Counted from the stretch's first letter, positions 11,261-23,180 are shown. The stretch is 64,000 bases of DNA from Lathyrus oleraceus (GCF_024323335.1 NC_066581.1:32794699-32858698), one strand, 5' to 3'. Made by a program: numbers and translations. Notes: generated by a model from the sequence alone, not told the origin.

Positions 11261-12670
11261 TGTAGGTGTTTAATTGGCTGCATTATATGGGAAAACACTG
11301 GATGAGTACTAATGTCTTGACTGATGTCATGACATGTATGTGTGACTACATTGTAGTTACTGCAGGACTAGCTAACACAGGGTTTATTGAATGTCAAACT
11401 GGATGCTGTGACATTCATACCTGTCAACAGATACTAAGGAATAGAACAGCAGGTGTTCTGTTAGAACTTAGTATTTATTTCCAGTCTGGTTATCAAGGAA
11501 AGACCAGACCTGGCATAAGGCCTACTGACTGAATGTCAAACTGGATGTTATGACATTCATCATTGACAGCAGCTACTGAACATTAGACAGAGTGGTGTTC
11601 TGCTATAATTCAGCATGTAACTTAGGTTGTTCTTCAAGAGAATAACAGAACTAACTTAAGGCCAAATGTGTGAATGTTAAGTTGGACACTTTGACATTCA
11701 TTAATGTAAGCTGTTACTGTAGTATGGTCATTTTGATCATGTACAGGTCAGCAAAATTGTACAGTCTGTTTTCTTGAAAAACAGACTCAGCATATGGACC
11801 TTGATGTCAAGCTGAATGTCGTGACATTCATGCCTGACAGCATATGCTATATTGTAGGTTGTTCAGTTTTCTGTTTCAGCTTTTTCTCAGGCTATTCTTC
11901 AGGGATTCAACAACTTAGAGAAAATCCAGGAAATCAACAACCAAGCTACATTCAATGAACCTAACAAATAGCCTATTTGTTAGTAACCTAAATGTTGAAT
12001 TTATGGGAACTCGCGTGACCTTAAATTCAGGAGAATACAGGTGCAAAAGCCTAGGATACTGCAATATAAAAGGAAGGCGTTCCTTCATTCAGTTTCAGGG
12101 ATTTTGAGGCGTGAAGATTGTGTGTGTCCATCATACTTCACTGCTGTATTTTTGTGAGTCTTGTATTAGACGTATCTTGTAAGCCAAGCCATTATCAAGT
12201 AGATGATAGCTTTGGCATAGGGTGTTCATTGAGTTGTAAGTGTTGTGTCACTCAAAGCTTTTAAGCGTGAGTGCTGTGTATCTTGATTAAAGCTGTGAAG
12301 CACAATCAAGAGTTGTTTGAAGTGTGACTTCAACTTGTCTTTAATATTGTTTAAAGATAGTAATCACTGAGGTGATTGAGGGGGAGTGAGTAGGAACTCT
12401 GATCTTAGATTAAGATTGAAATTGCATTGGGTAGTGATTAAGTGATAAGTTGTAAACGGGTGAGTTTAGCTTTGAATTGATACTACTAATAGTGGATTTC
12501 CTCCCTGGCTTGGTAGCCCCCAGATGTAGGTCATGTTGGACTGAACTGGGTAAACAATTACTTGAGTTATTTACTGCACTTACTGTTAAGTTCTGCATAA
12601 TTCCTGTCAGTGCAGAATTGGATGTCATAACAACCAGTGTGACATTCAAAGTCTGATAACTAGAATTTCA
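11261..12670 (+). repeat. 5' LTR of the copia element
   Basis: 1410 bp, TG...CA ends. It contains a TATAAAA box (12065-12071) before the likely R region and repeated inverted motifs GAATGTCA/TGACATTC at 11389-11416, 11531-11558, 11672-11699, 11814-11829 and 12620-12647. It ends two bases before the PBS. Confidence 0.95.
12065..12071 (+). promoter_or_regulatory. TATA box of the copia LTR
   Basis: TATAAAA in gcaatataaaaggaagg, about 800 bp into the LTR. The same box is in the 3' LTR near 18917 and, reversed, in the solo LTR near 55563. Confidence 0.65.
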
Positions 12671-12672
12671 AT

Positions 12673-12684
12673 TGGCATCAGAGC
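12673..12684 (+). other. Primer-binding site (initiator tRNA-Met type)
   Basis: TGGCATCAGAGC, two bases after the 5' LTR. It matches the common copia PBS TGGTATCAGAGC with one T-to-C change. Confidence 0.85.
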
Positions 12685-12740
12685 AGGCACCCTGCTTGTG
12701 AATTTCTGGGTGAGATCTAGGGAAGTTACTTTCTAGTACC

Positions 12741-15700
12741 ATGGACAAGGATTTAGGACACTCAAACAGACCACCCATGTTGGATGGCTCTAATTATGAT
12801 GACTGGAAGCCTCGTATGATAGCCTTCTTAAGGTCTCTAGACAGCAAAGTCTGGAGAGCTGTCAACAAAGGATGGGAACATCCAATGAGGACAGGTGAAG
12901 ATGGAGTCAGTGTGCAGATTCCTGAAGAAGAGTGGGACAAAGAGCAAGAGGCATTAGCTCTTGGAAATTCCAAGGCCTTGAATGCATTGTTCAATGGAAT
13001 CAGCAAGAACATCTTCAGGCTGGTACACCACTGTGAACTAGCTAAGGAAGTTTGGGATACCCTCAAGGTAACTCATGAAGGTACTTCCAAGGTGAAGATG
13101 TCCAAACTTCAGATGCTGACCACCAAGTTTGAAAATCTGAGGATGAAAGAGGATGAGACTATTCATGACTTTCACATGAATATTCTTGAAATTGCAAACA
13201 CCTCTGGTGGACTAGGTGAGAAAATGGTTGAAGAGAAACTTGTAAGAAAGATTCTCAGGTCCTTGCCTAAGAGATTTGCTATGAAGGTCACAGCCATAGA
13301 GGAGGCGCAAGACATCTGCAATATGAAGGTGGATGAGCTCATTGGTTCCCTCCAAACCTTTGAAATGGGCTTGGGTGAGTACGCTGAGAAGAAGAACAAA
13401 AGCATAGCTTTTGTATCTAATGCTGAAGAGGAGTCAGAAGCAGGATATACTGGAGGTGATGAAAGTATATCAGAAGCCTTAGCCATGCTTGGGAGACAGT
13501 TCAACAAGTTTGTGAAGAAGATTGATCAAAGAGGTAGACCCAATGTCAAGAACATCCCGTCTGACATTAAGAAAAGATCAACTTCTGATGAGAAGTTCAA
13601 TCACGGCAAGGGAATCCAGTGTCATGGTTGTGAAGGGTATGGACACGTCAGAGTTGAATGCCCTACTTACCTCAAATTGCAAAATAAGGGGTTAGCTATC
13701 ACATGGTCTGAAGGAGACTCTGAAAGTGAATCTGAAGGAGAATCTGCCAAACATGTCACTGCACTAACCAGTGTTTGTGCCTCTGAAGATGACTCAAGTG
13801 CAGATGAACTGACCTTTGATGAACTTGCAGCAGCCTATAAGAAGCTGTGTTCCACCAGTGCAGAAGTGCGTGCACAAGGAGAAAAGCAAAAGAAACTCAT
13901 CAAGGAACTGGAAGATGAGAGACAGAAGCAACTGTCTGTCATAGAGGGTCTAAATGGTGAGATAACCCTGCTGACCTCCAAGCTGAATCAGATGACTAAA
14001 TCCATCAGAATGATGAATAAGGGAACTGACACCTTGGAAGAGATTCTAAAGGTGGGACAGCAGTCTGGAACCAAATCTGGCCTTGGATTTGGGAAAAGAT
14101 CCTCAACTGAACACAAACGCCCAAAGGCTAAAGTTCAGAAGTTCAAGCGGAAGTCAAAGCCAATGTCTCAACATCGAGGAACTAGGATGAATGATCACCA
14201 GAAGAGGAAATACCAGGAGTGGAGGTGTCACCACTGTGGTAGGCTTGGGCATATAAAAGCCTTCTGCTACTGGATTCATGGTTTCCCTAACCAAGCCTTG
14301 CATGTTAAGCCTAAGCATAAAACACATAAGCGCTATGTTCCCAGTAAGAAGCAACAATGGTATGCTAGGATAGCACACACTGCTCTAAGGGCTTCTACCA
14401 GAGAAGACTGGTACTTTGACAGTGGATGCTCAAGACATATGACTGGTATGGAAAATCTACTGGTAGATATTCAACCTCACACTACCAGCTATGTGACCTT
14501 TGGTGATGGTGCCAAAGGAAAAATAAAAGGTGTGGGCAAACTGGACTGTTCTGGAGTGCCAAAACTGAATAATGTGCTGTTAGTAAGAGGACTAACTGCA
14601 AACCTCATCAGCATAAGTCAGCTATGTGATCAAGGGTTTCATGTTCAGTTTACTAAGGAGCTATGCATTGTGACAAATGGTGACAATCAGGAAGTTATGA
14701 GAGGAACCAGGTCCAAAGATAACTGCTACCTGTGGGAACCTGAAGTCTCTAACTTTTCCACAACATGCTCCTCAGCCAAGGAAGAACAGGATGTGAAGCT
14801 GTGGCATAGACGTCTTGGACATCTCCACTTACGGGGAATGAAGAAGATTATATCCAAGGAAGCAGTCAGAGGAATTCCAAAGCTTCTGATTGATGAAGGA
14901 AGAGTCTGTGGAGAATGCCAGGTGGGCAAGCAAACCAAGATGTCACATCCGAAGCTGGGACATCCCACAACCTCCAGAGTTCTGGAACTGTTGCACATGG
15001 ACCTAATGGGACCTATGCAGGTTGAAAGTCTTGGTGGGAAGAAATATGCATACGTGGTGGTGGATGACCATTCCAGATACACGTGGATAAGCTTCATCAG
15101 AGAGAAGTCAGATACATTTGATGTCTTCAAAGACCTGTGCATAAGACTTCAAAGGGAAAAGGACAGTTGTGTGGTCCGGATTAGAAGTGATCATGGTACG
15201 GAGTTCAAGAATTCCAAGTTTGATGAGTTTTGCTCGTCTGAAGGAATAAGTCATGAGTTCTCCTCCCCTATTACTCCTCAGCAGAATGGAATAGTTGAAA
15301 GAAAAAATAGAACTATTCAAGAATCTGCCAGAGCAATGATTCATGCAAAGAAGCTCCCCATGCACTTCTGGGCTGAAGCAATGAATACCGCATGCTATGT
15401 TCACAACAGAGTCACCTTGAGAAAAGGAACCTCCTCCACTCTATATGAAATATGGAAAGGCAGAAAACCCACTGTGAAGTACTTTCATATCTTTGGAAGT
15501 AAATGCTACATTCTCACAGATCGTGAACAGAGAAGGAAGCTAGATCCCAAAAGTGATGAAGGTATATTTCTGGGATACTCCACTAACAGCAGAGCCTACA
15601 GAGTGTTCAACTACAGGACCAATGTCCTGATGGAATCCATAAATGTCATTGTGGACGACAAAGAGGAAGGAACCGATGTCATGGAGGATGTTGAAACATT

Positions 15701-17438
15701 CCTTGACAGTTCAACTGACAGTCCAGTCAAGTCTGAAGAAGTACAGGAACCTCCTCATGAATGTGAAGTAGATGTAACCACCAAAGTGCCATCTATCAGA
15801 ATTCAGAAAGACCACCCTAAGGATCTTATCATAGGGGATCCCACCAGTGGTGTAACTACCAGGTCAAGAGGAATAAACTCAAATTCCTGCTTTGTATCCA
15901 AGGTTGAACCAAAGAATGTGAAAGAAGCCCTGACTGATGAATACTGGATCACTGCCATGCAAGAGGAACTTGAGCAGTTCAAAAGGAATGAAGTCTGGGA
16001 ACTAGTTCCAAGACCTGAAGGGACCAACATCATTGGTACCAAGTGGATCTACAAAAACAAATCTGATGAGAAAGGAGTAATTACTAGGAATAAAGCAAGA
16101 CTAGTAGCTCAAGGATACACTCAAGTTGAAGGGGTAGATTTTGATGAGACATTTGCTCCTGTGGCTAGGCTTGAGTCCATCAGATTGCTGTTGGGGGTAG
16201 CATGCATCCTGAAGTTTAAGCTATTCCAAATGGATGTGAAGAGTGCATTCTTGAATGGCTACCTGAATGAGGAAGTCTATGTGGAACAACCTAAAGGGTT
16301 CTGTGATCCTAACCAACCTAAGCATGTATACAAGTTGAGAAAAGCCTTGTATGGGTTGAAACAAGCACCTAGAGCTTGGTATGAAAGGTTAACCGAATTT
16401 CTGACCTCAAATGGATACAGAAAGGGTGGCATAGATAAAACCCTGTTTGTGAAGGATGAAGAAGGCAAAATCATGATAGCTCAAATCTATGTTGATGATA
16501 TAGTCTTTGGTGGAATGTCAGAACAAATGGTTCAAAAATTTGTTCACCAGATGCAGTCTGAGTTTGAAATGAGTCTAGTGGGAGAACTGACCTATTTCCT
16601 TGGAATGCAAGTAAACCAAATGGAGGACTCTATGTTTCTCTCCCAAAGCAAGTATGCCAAGAACATAGTTAAGAAGTTTGGTATGGATAATGCTAGGCAC
16701 AAGAGGACTCCTGCTCCCACTCATCTAAAGTTGACCAAAGATGATGGAGGGCCTAGTGTTGATCAATGCTTGTATAGAAGCATGATAGGTAGTCTGCTGT
16801 ACCTAACTGCAAGTAGACCTGACATTTCTTATGCAGTTGGAGTGTGTGCCAGATATCAAGCAGAGCCTAAGGTGAGCCACTTGAATCAAGTCAAACGGAT
16901 TCTCAAGTACATCAATGGGACCTGTGACTATGGGATGCTGTATTCACATGGGTCTGAGCCTGTCCTATCTGGGTACTGTGATGCTGACTGGGCTGGGAGT
17001 GCTGATGACAGAAAAAGCACATCAGGTGGATGCTTCTTCTTAGGAGACAACCTAATATCTTGGTTCAGCAAGAAGCAGAATTGTGTTTCTCTGTCCACTG
17101 CAGAGGCTGAATACATAGCTGCTAGAAGCAGTTGTTCCCAACTGGTTTGGATGAAACAGATGCTCACTGAGTACAATGTCACTCAAAATGTCATGACATT
17201 GTTTTGTGATAATCTCAGTGCCATCAATATCTCCAAGAATCCCATCCAACACAGCAGGACCAAACATATTGACATTAGGCACCACTTCATCAGAGATCTG
17301 GTGGAAGACAATGTGATCACTTTGGAACATGTAGCCACGGATCTTCAACTGGCTGACATATTTACAAAGGCTCTGGATGCTACTCAGTTTGAAAACTTAA
17401 GGAGCAAACTGGGAATATGTCTCTCTGAGACCTTATAG
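12741..17438 (+). CDS. Ty1-copia gag-pol polyprotein (1565 aa, intact reading frame)
   Basis: Starts at ATG 12741 ([16 protein letters not shown]), 57 bases after the PBS, and is open to TAG/TAA-type termination at 17438. Domains in order: gag of the UBN2 kind (about 1-250), zinc knuckle [14 protein letters not shown] (from residue 294), an acidic/coiled segment, a second zinc knuckle [14 protein letters not shown] (from 496), aspartic protease [10 protein letters not shown] (D560), integrase with an HHCC-type WHRRLGHLH...CGECQ and DDE residues in [18 protein letters not shown] and [11 protein letters not shown] with [11 protein letters not shown] and catalytic YVDD (IYVDDIVFG), and RNase H with [10 protein letters not shown]...STAEAEYIA and DIRHHFIRD. 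The copia order (INT before RT) is clear. All catalytic motifs look present, so it could be functional; expression cannot be judged. Confidence 0.95.
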   Translation: MDKDLGHSNRPPMLDGSNYDDWKPRMIAFLRSLDSKVWRAVNKGWEHPMRTGEDGVSVQIPEEEWDKEQEALALGNSKALNALFNGISKNIFRLVHHCELAKEVWDTLKVTHEGTSKVKMSKLQMLTTKFENLRMKEDETIHDFHMNILEIANTSGGLGEKMVEEKLVRKILRSLPKRFAMKVTAIEEAQDICNMKVDELIGSLQTFEMGLGEYAEKKNKSIAFVSNAEEESEAGYTGGDESISEALAMLGRQFNKFVKKIDQRGRPNVKNIPSDIKKRSTSDEKFNHGKGIQCHGCEGYGHVRVECPTYLKLQNKGLAITWSEGDSESESEGESAKHVTALTSVCASEDDSSADELTFDELAAAYKKLCSTSAEVRAQGEKQKKLIKELEDERQKQLSVIEGLNGEITLLTSKLNQMTKSIRMMNKGTDTLEEILKVGQQSGTKSGLGFGKRSSTEHKRPKAKVQKFKRKSKPMSQHRGTRMNDHQKRKYQEWRCHHCGRLGHIKAFCYWIHGFPNQALHVKPKHKTHKRYVPSKKQQWYARIAHTALRASTREDWYFDSGCSRHMTGMENLLVDIQPHTTSYVTFGDGAKGKIKGVGKLDCSGVPKLNNVLLVRGLTANLISISQLCDQGFHVQFTKELCIVTNGDNQEVMRGTRSKDNCYLWEPEVSNFSTTCSSAKEEQDVKLWHRRLGHLHLRGMKKIISKEAVRGIPKLLIDEGRVCGECQVGKQTKMSHPKLGHPTTSRVLELLHMDLMGPMQVESLGGKKYAYVVVDDHSRYTWISFIREKSDTFDVFKDLCIRLQREKDSCVVRIRSDHGTEFKNSKFDEFCSSEGISHEFSSPITPQQNGIVERKNRTIQESARAMIHAKKLPMHFWAEAMNTACYVHNRVTLRKGTSSTLYEIWKGRKPTVKYFHIFGSKCYILTDREQRRKLDPKSDEGIFLGYSTNSRAYRVFNYRTNVLMESINVIVDDKEEGTDVMEDVETFLDSSTDSPVKSEEVQEPPHECEVDVTTKVPSIRIQKDHPKDLIIGDPTSGVTTRSRGINSNSCFVSKVEPKNVKEALTDEYWITAMQEELEQFKRNEVWELVPRPEGTNIIGTKWIYKNKSDEKGVITRNKARLVAQGYTQVEGVDFDETFAPVARLESIRLLLGVACILKFKLFQMDVKSAFLNGYLNEEVYVEQPKGFCDPNQPKHVYKLRKALYGLKQAPRAWYERLTEFLTSNGYRKGGIDKTLFVKDEEGKIMIAQIYVDDIVFGGMSEQMVQKFVHQMQSEFEMSLVGELTYFLGMQVNQMEDSMFLSQSKYAKNIVKKFGMDNARHKRTPAPTHLKLTKDDGGPSVDQCLYRSMIGSLLYLTASRPDISYAVGVCARYQAEPKVSHLNQVKRILKYINGTCDYGMLYSHGSEPVLSGYCDADWAGSADDRKSTSGGCFFLGDNLISWFSKKQNCVSLSTAEAEYIAARSSCSQLVWMKQMLTEYNVTQNVMTLFCDNLSAINISKNPIQHSRTKHIDIRHHFIRDLVEDNVITLEHVATDLQLADIFTKALDATQFENLRSKLGICLSETL

Positions 17439-18112
17439 CAACCACTGATGGTTGGGATAAATTGTTTAATATCTCTGCCTACTAAACAATTTATACTAGG
17501 CCATGATTGGTCAACAGATCATAGCTATGCTACTTGCAACAAGGGTGGATACAAGAGGGTAAGGAGACACCCTACTGTGAGAAGGCCAATGTACCTGCAG
17601 GAGTTCAAGGATGTTGTTCATGCAGGAGTGGTTCTGGATGTCAGAAACAAAATCATGGCATCTGATATGGTGGTACCTACTGTAAAGCAAAAGTGGGTAA
17701 TTACTTGATCAAAGTTGTGAAGCAAGATCAAGTGGATGGTAACTTGGTTGAAACTGTGAAGTAAAACCAAGTCTGTAACTCTGTCGTTATTCTCTGGTTA
17801 TGTTGTTGGCTTTGGCAACATTTTTGACAAAAAGGGGGAGTAACCCCTGACAAACAGAGTGGGTGTCTCTACAACAGACTCTCAGGACGACAGATTCCTC
17901 CCCTACAGCGATTATGTGTTGAAGTTTAGATTTAACTTCTGTGTGTGTGTGCTGCTGTGTGAAGTTTTTATTTAACTTCCATGTGTGTGAGTGTGCTGCC
18001 ACTCTGAGTGTATTAGCTAGTATTAATTCCTGCTAGGTGTGTGATTTCGCTGCTATGAACTCTGTTATGGGGATCAAAGTGTTTTAGCCAAAAATTTGCC
18101 AAAGAGGGAGTT
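17439..18112 (+). other. Copia 3' untranslated region with purine tracts
   Basis: No convincing gene; an 86-codon ORF at 17448-17708 resembles nothing I recognise and may be an env remnant or chance. It contains the purine-rich gacaaaaagggggag (17826-17840), an imperfect duplication around gaagtttagatttaacttc (17920-18000), and the PPT-like ccaaagagggagtt (18099-18112) directly before the 3' LTR. Confidence 0.7.
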
Positions 18113-19522
18113 TGTAGGTGTTTAATTGGCTGCATTATATGGTAAAACACTAGATGAGTACTAATGTCTTGACTGATGTCATGACATGTATGTGTGACTA
18201 CATTGTAGTTACTGCAGGACTAGCTAACACAAGGTTTATTGAATGTCAAACTGGATGATGTGACATTCATACCTGTCAACAGATACTAAGGAATAGAACA
18301 GCAGGTGTTCTGTTAGAACTTAGTATTTATTTCCAGTCTGGTTATCAAGGAAAGACCAGACCTGGCATAAGGCCTACTGACTGAATGTCAAACTGGATGT
18401 TATGACATTCATCATTGACAGCAGCTACTGAACATTAGACAGAGTGGTGTTTTGCTATAATTCAGCATGTAACTTAGGTTGTTCTTCAAGAGAATAACAG
18501 AACTAACTTAAGGCCAAATGTGTGAATGTTAAGTTGGACACTTTGACATTCATTAATGTAAGTTGTTACTGTAGTATAGTAATTTTGATCATGTACAGGT
18601 CACCAAAATTGTACAGTCTGTTTTCTGGAAAAACAGACTCAGCATATGGACCTTGATGTCAAGCTGAATGTCGTGACATTCATGCCTGACAGCATATGCT
18701 ATATTGTAGGTTGTTCAGTTTTCTGTTTCAGCTTTTTCTCAGGCTATTCTTCAGGGATTCAACAACTGAGAGAAAATCTAGGAAATCAACAACCAAGCTA
18801 CATTCAATGAACCTAACAAATAACCTATTTGTTAGTAACCTAAATGTTGAATTTATGGGAACTCGCGTGACCTTAAATTCAGGAGAATACAGGTGCAAAA
18901 GCCTAGGATACTGCAATATAAAAGGAAGGTGTTCCTTCATTCAGTTTCAGGGATTTTGAGGCGTGAAGATTGTGTGTGTCCATCATACTTCACTGCTGTA
19001 TTTTTGTGAGTCTTGTATTAGACGTATCTTGTAAGCCAAGCCATTATCAAGTAGATGATAGCTTTGGCATAGGGTGTTCATTGAGTTGTAAGTGTTGTGT
19101 CACTCAAAGCTTTTAAGCGTGAGTGCTGTGTATCTTGATTAAAGCTGTGAAGCACAATCAAGAGTTGTTTGAAGTGTGACTTCAACTTGTCTTTAATATT
19201 GTTTAAAGATAGTAATCACTGAGGTGATTGAGGGGGAGTGAGTAGGAACTCTGATCTTAGATTAATATTGAAATTGCATTGGGTAGTGATTAAGTGATAA
19301 GTTGTAAACGGGTGAGTTTAGCTTTGAATTGATACTACTAATAGTGGATTTCCTCCCTGGCTTGGTAGCCCCCAAATGTAGGTCATGTTGGACTGAACTG
19401 GGTAAACAGTTACTTGAGTTATTTACTGCACTTACTGTTAAGTTCTGCATAATTCTTGTCTGTGCAGAATTGGATGTCATAACAACCAGTGTGACATTCA
19501 AAGTCTGATAACTAGAATTTCA
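18113..19522 (+). repeat. 3' LTR of the copia element
   Basis: 1410 bp, same ends as the 5' LTR, with about 20 scattered substitutions and no length change seen. The fourth inverted pair and the TATA box are conserved. It is followed by the target-site duplication ATAAA. Confidence 0.95.
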
Positions 19523-20083
19523 ATAAACAATATCAAGGTTTATGGTGATTTACAAAAGTTCCTAGTCCTAGGTGATGCAATTATAAACCCAATTGTGTGA
19601 AAGCCCTAACAATCACAATCCTGTTATTGATAGTCATAGATCTAATTGTATTTTTCCGATACAAAAGCATAATAACATCACACAATTGAAAATGAAATAC
19701 GTAACATAGTAATAAGAAAATCCATGGTTCGAATTCATAACATAAGATCAAATCAGGACCACCCCCCTAGCATTGGGGGGTTTAGCCTCTCATAGTATTC
19801 AAAGAAATCATAGTGTGGAAATTAAACATTACAAAGAATTAGGAGATTTTGATCTTCAATGGTTGATGCCCTTGAATATCGCCATCTTCAAATTCTCCGT
19901 AGTAGCTATATTCTCCAGTGCAATGTTTTTCTCTCGTACGTCAAAAAGTCCCCTTCTCTTCCTCTCCAAAGTCTTCTAATAGCCTCAGATGGTTTTTTCT
20001 CCTAACAAGAAGTCCAAAATACCCTTAATGAACAGGGCAGATCCACACAACATAAAGTAAAATTTCTCAGCCGCGCCCATCAA

Positions 20084-20282
20084 CACAGGCCGTGTGGATT
20101 CACACGGGTGCCCGTGTTGCTCATCAAAAGTTGTATTTTTTAAAGCAAGCTACAGAGGCATCAACACGGGCCGTGTGGATGTACACGGGTAACCGTGTTA
20201 ACCCCCTGACTCCCCTCTTTGAGTGCTCCTTCCTGGCAAACAACACGGGCCGTGTTGATGTACACGGGAGCCCGTGTTGACC
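20084..20282. repeat. Palindrome cluster in the Athila solo LTR
   Basis: Three double units (from about 20084, 20161 and 20240), each a short acacgggccgtgt followed six bases later by a longer acacgggNNcccgtgt. They are counterparts of 22064-22220 in the Athila 3' LTR and of 8892-9108. Confidence 0.8.
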
Positions 20283-20559
20283 TTCTGCATCTTCATATTT
20301 TGGCCTTCCGGAGCATCCAACACTCAGCTATTAGTCCTTTTGAACCTACGCAACAACCTGCAACACTAACACTACCAAATCGAAGCATAAAAGAGACTTT
20401 TTGACACAAACATATAACAAAATGCAATGCAATAATAAACTAATGAAACATGTTAAATGACTTTAAAACAACTAAAAACAACCACAAATCTTACCAAAGT
20501 GATGAAAATATGTCGGATAAAAGGTGGGAATTCAATGGAAATGGTGACCGATCATGTGG

Positions 20560-21774
20560 CTGTTTTATTTTTTAAGTTACAGATGAAAGTGGATTATGCT
20601 GGAGAAATGATAGACTAGTGAACAGTGAGGGAAAGACGCAACCCCGAATTTGCTCCCGAGGCAACCTGGAAGGTGATACAGTTGAGAAACAAAATGTTGG
20701 ACGCAACTTGGAAACTCTAGACCGAAAGAGGAGAAGGTAAGCCCAAGCTGAAAAAGAAGCTGTCTGTCATAAAGAGTGGTTTGGAGCCTGCAAGCTTATC
20801 CAACATGGTGAGATTTCAACTTAACCAAACACAAAAGAGCGCATTCAGGTATGACTTTATCTCTCTAATTTTGCGCAAGTTTTGCTGATACAACACAATA
20901 CAAAGACGCACATTGAGGCACGTTGTTTATTTTCACCCTTTTAGCCTTTCTAGCCATCCATAATGTTGTATTCATCCGTTGTTAACCCCGTTGAGCCTGT
21001 ACCCCCTTGTTTGTATTAACTGTCATGTTAACTGTGAGCCAAACACTTCCTACCCTCGCTCGGCATGACTGTTGTACTGAAAAATTTGTGCAAAAAGATA
21101 AGTTTGGGGTGGTAATCCTTAGAAGAAATGTTGGAAAAAGGGCAAGTGCAAGAAAAAGAAAAAAATTGCGTAGAAACATCCGCTTCTATCGAAAAAGAGA
21201 AAAGAAATGAAAAAAAATAGTGAAATGAAGTATAAGCACTTGCCTAGGTCATAGACTCATGCATTAATGTGTCACTCTAAAGAAAAATTCGAGTGAAAAA
21301 GAGTCAAGATTGGACGACACCCCATAAAATAATTCTTGCACAAAGAAAAACAACAACATGAATGTCGAGTTCTAAAACCTTTTGTCATCCATTTTCTTGT
21401 CTACTCTCCCACCGTACCTAAGCCCCGTTACAACCCAGAAGACCTCTTAAAGTGTGTGAATTGTGTTTGTGTAGTTAACGTAGAATCTATTCAAAAAGTA
21501 AGAGTTGATATTGCATACCTTGATATTTTGAGTGCTAAACACCTTAACCCCGAGATATTTGGTGAGTAGTGTGAAGAAGTTTGCAGGTAAAAGAACACTC
21601 TAAAATGATAAGCCAGTGGATAAGTTCGAATGGGTAAACCAGAAGCTTAATCGGGAAGGAGAAAGATAAGTTGCGAATAGCATCAACTGTGTTGTGGAAA
21701 GAATAGAATCCATGGTTGACCTCCACGTTGTCTCTTACATCACTTGAGGACAAACAGTGAGATAAGTTTGGGGT
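20560..21774 (+). other. Athila 3' UTR continued, with two PPT-like tracts
   Basis: The internal 3' region resumes after the solo LTR. No gene is recognised; a 67-codon basic ORF at 21007-21210 has no match I know. Two copies of gataagtttggggt occur, at about 21097-21110 and 21761-21774. The second abuts the LTR and is the likely polypurine tract; the first may be an accessory or central tract. Confidence 0.7.
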
Positions 21775-23180
21775 TGTCATCGGTCACCATTTACACTTAG
21801 TTTTCATCATCCATCCAGCATTGAATTTTCAAGAATCAGTAACATTTTGCTCTTTATTTTAGTGATTTCTTAAGTTTATCGCATTTTATAAATTTCCGCT
21901 TGTTTTATGTTGCATTAGTAGTTCCTCTCTTTTTGTCGCATTTTATGCGTTCCTGTGTAGTACTGTTTGGTTTCCAGGTCAAATAACAAGTCCGAAAGGT
22001 GCGTACCGGAAGAATGGAGGTCAAAGACATCATGCGAGGCGAAAAAAGACAAAAATAGGGGGCTGACACGGGTGCCCGTGTCAACATGTGCAGAAAAGAG
22101 TTGAGGGAACCCAGAAAATAGGGGGCTGACACGGGTGCCCGTGTCAGCAAGGGTTGGAATTTGGACTTACAGTAAGGCCAACACGGGCAGCCGTGTCACC
22201 TGACACGGCCCGTGTTGGCCATTTCGCCCCATTTGCTGATTTTTCATGTATTGACCCCTTTGTACGTCTGGAGGGAAGTTTGGGTATTTCGTAATGTTTT
22301 TAGTTGTTTGGAAGCTATTTTGTCTGAATTTTGGCATGGAGAAAAGCACTTTTTGATCATAGAAGAAAAGAGATAGAAAGAAGAAGCGACTTTGCAAAGT
22401 GTTTAGAGGATAAGAGATCTTCAAGATTGGAAGAGATTGAAGATCAACTTTCATCAACAAATTGTAATGTCTTTAATCTGTAATTTACTGTCTTTGAATA
22501 TTATGAGAAGCTAAACCCCCCAATGCTAGGGGGGTGTCCCTGAATTGCTACTGTATGAATACTTTGTCTATGTTCTTATAATCATTGATGTTTTCTTAAT
22601 TCAAATTATTATACAACGTTCTTAATGCTTTATTTTATCAGACAAATGAAATTCTGATCTCTAGTTAAGGTTTAGGTCGGACAAACCGCCTTATCGCTTG
22701 TTGTATAATAAAACCCAGGTCTAATCACTTAGGAATGAGGATCAAACTGTAGTCACCGTTAATTCTTGATCAATTACATATTTCATAACAACAATTTGAA
22801 TAACTAAGGAATTATGATTGAAATTGACTGTTAATGGTTTTCGGCTAAGGAATTAGAGAAAACAATTCTTGAGAAACGGTTTTAAATTATTACAACATAG
22901 ATGTTATATGATATGGAAGAAGTGTATTATAAAGCAATTCATACATCTGGCCCTAGCATGCTTTCTCATATCGGTTAAACAGTTTTTATACGCTTAATAT
23001 TTATATTTCCGTTCTTATTATTTTTGAAAACACTCATCAAACCCCATATGATCTTTTGTTCAATTGAATTATTATAAATATTGGTACTTACTACGCAGTC
23101 CTCGAGATCGATACTCGGGATAACTCCCATTTTGTTACTACATTTGTGCAAATAGTACACTTGCTATTTTATCGATCGCA
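21775..23180 (+). repeat. Athila 3' LTR (about 1406 bp)
   Basis: Begins TGTCATCGGTCACC after the polypurine tract and ends TTATCGATCGCA. It shares ends, a CCCCCCAATGCTAGGGGGG hairpin (22513-22531) and the palindrome cluster with the minus-strand solo LTR. It is followed at once by Ogre gag sequence in frame, so the element sits in that Ogre copy. Confidence 0.85.
22064..22220. repeat. Palindromes and a long hairpin in the Athila 3' LTR
   Basis: Two near-identical 34-bp units, each ending in the palindrome tgacacgggtgcccgtgtca (22064-22083 and 22127-22146). A larger hairpin at 22176-22220 has GGCCAACACGGG...CCGTGTTGGCC outer arms and a 2-nt loop, with one 3-nt bulge. Confidence 0.8.

Larger units (their letters stand above)
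11261..19522 (+). mobile_element. Complete Ty1-copia retrotransposon, SIRE/Maximus-like, 8262 bp
   Basis: Two LTRs of exactly 1410 bp (11261-12670, 18113-19522), both TGTAGGTG...AATTTCA, flanked by the 5-bp duplication ATAAA (11256-11260, 19523-19527). The PBS resembles the initiator-tRNA-Met complement (12673-12684). There is one uninterrupted gag-pol ORF (12741-17438) and a purine-rich tract before the 3' LTR. By hand I count about 20 differences between the LTRs (about 1.4%), so the insertion is recent. The lineage is inferred from protease [15 protein letters not shown] wording and gag layout. No env-like ORF of useful size follows pol. Confidence 0.92.
10874..20554 (-). mobile_element. 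Athila solo LTR on the minus strand, itself split by a copia element
   Basis: On the minus strand it begins TGATCGGTCACC (20554 downward) and ends CTATTTTTTCGATCA (10874). These match the ends of the Athila 3' LTR at 21775-23180 (TGTCATCGGTCACC...TTATCGATCGCA). TGTGG flanks both sides (10869-10873 and 20555-20559), a 5-bp target-site duplication. Without the copia insertion the LTR is about 1414 bp, close to the 1406 bp of the neighbouring Athila LTR. No internal sequence or second LTR is present, so it is a solo LTR left by LTR-LTR recombination. Confidence 0.9.
4147..23180 (+). mobile_element. Athila/Cyclops-like Ty3-gypsy retrotransposon, decayed, 5' end missing, with nested insertions
   Basis: In order: gag zinc knuckle, protease, RT, RNase H, integrase, the conserved spacer tgggaggcaaccca, an Athila-type 3' ORF, two purine-rich AAGTTTGGGGT tracts and a 3' LTR (21775-23180). 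The 5' LTR and most of gag are missing; an Ogre LTR abuts at 4146. The 3' UTR is split by a minus-strand Athila solo LTR (10874-20554) that itself carries a copia element (11261-19522). The 3' LTR ends in TCGATCGCA and abuts an Ogre gag, so this element probably inserted into the Ogre copy at 23181-28044. Several stops and frameshifts show it is dead. Confidence 0.85.

Noticed and set aside
12410..12649. 79-codon ORF repeated at 19262-19501 and 54985-55224
   Set aside because: It is the end of the copia LTR read on the reverse strand in each LTR copy; repetition explains its conservation.
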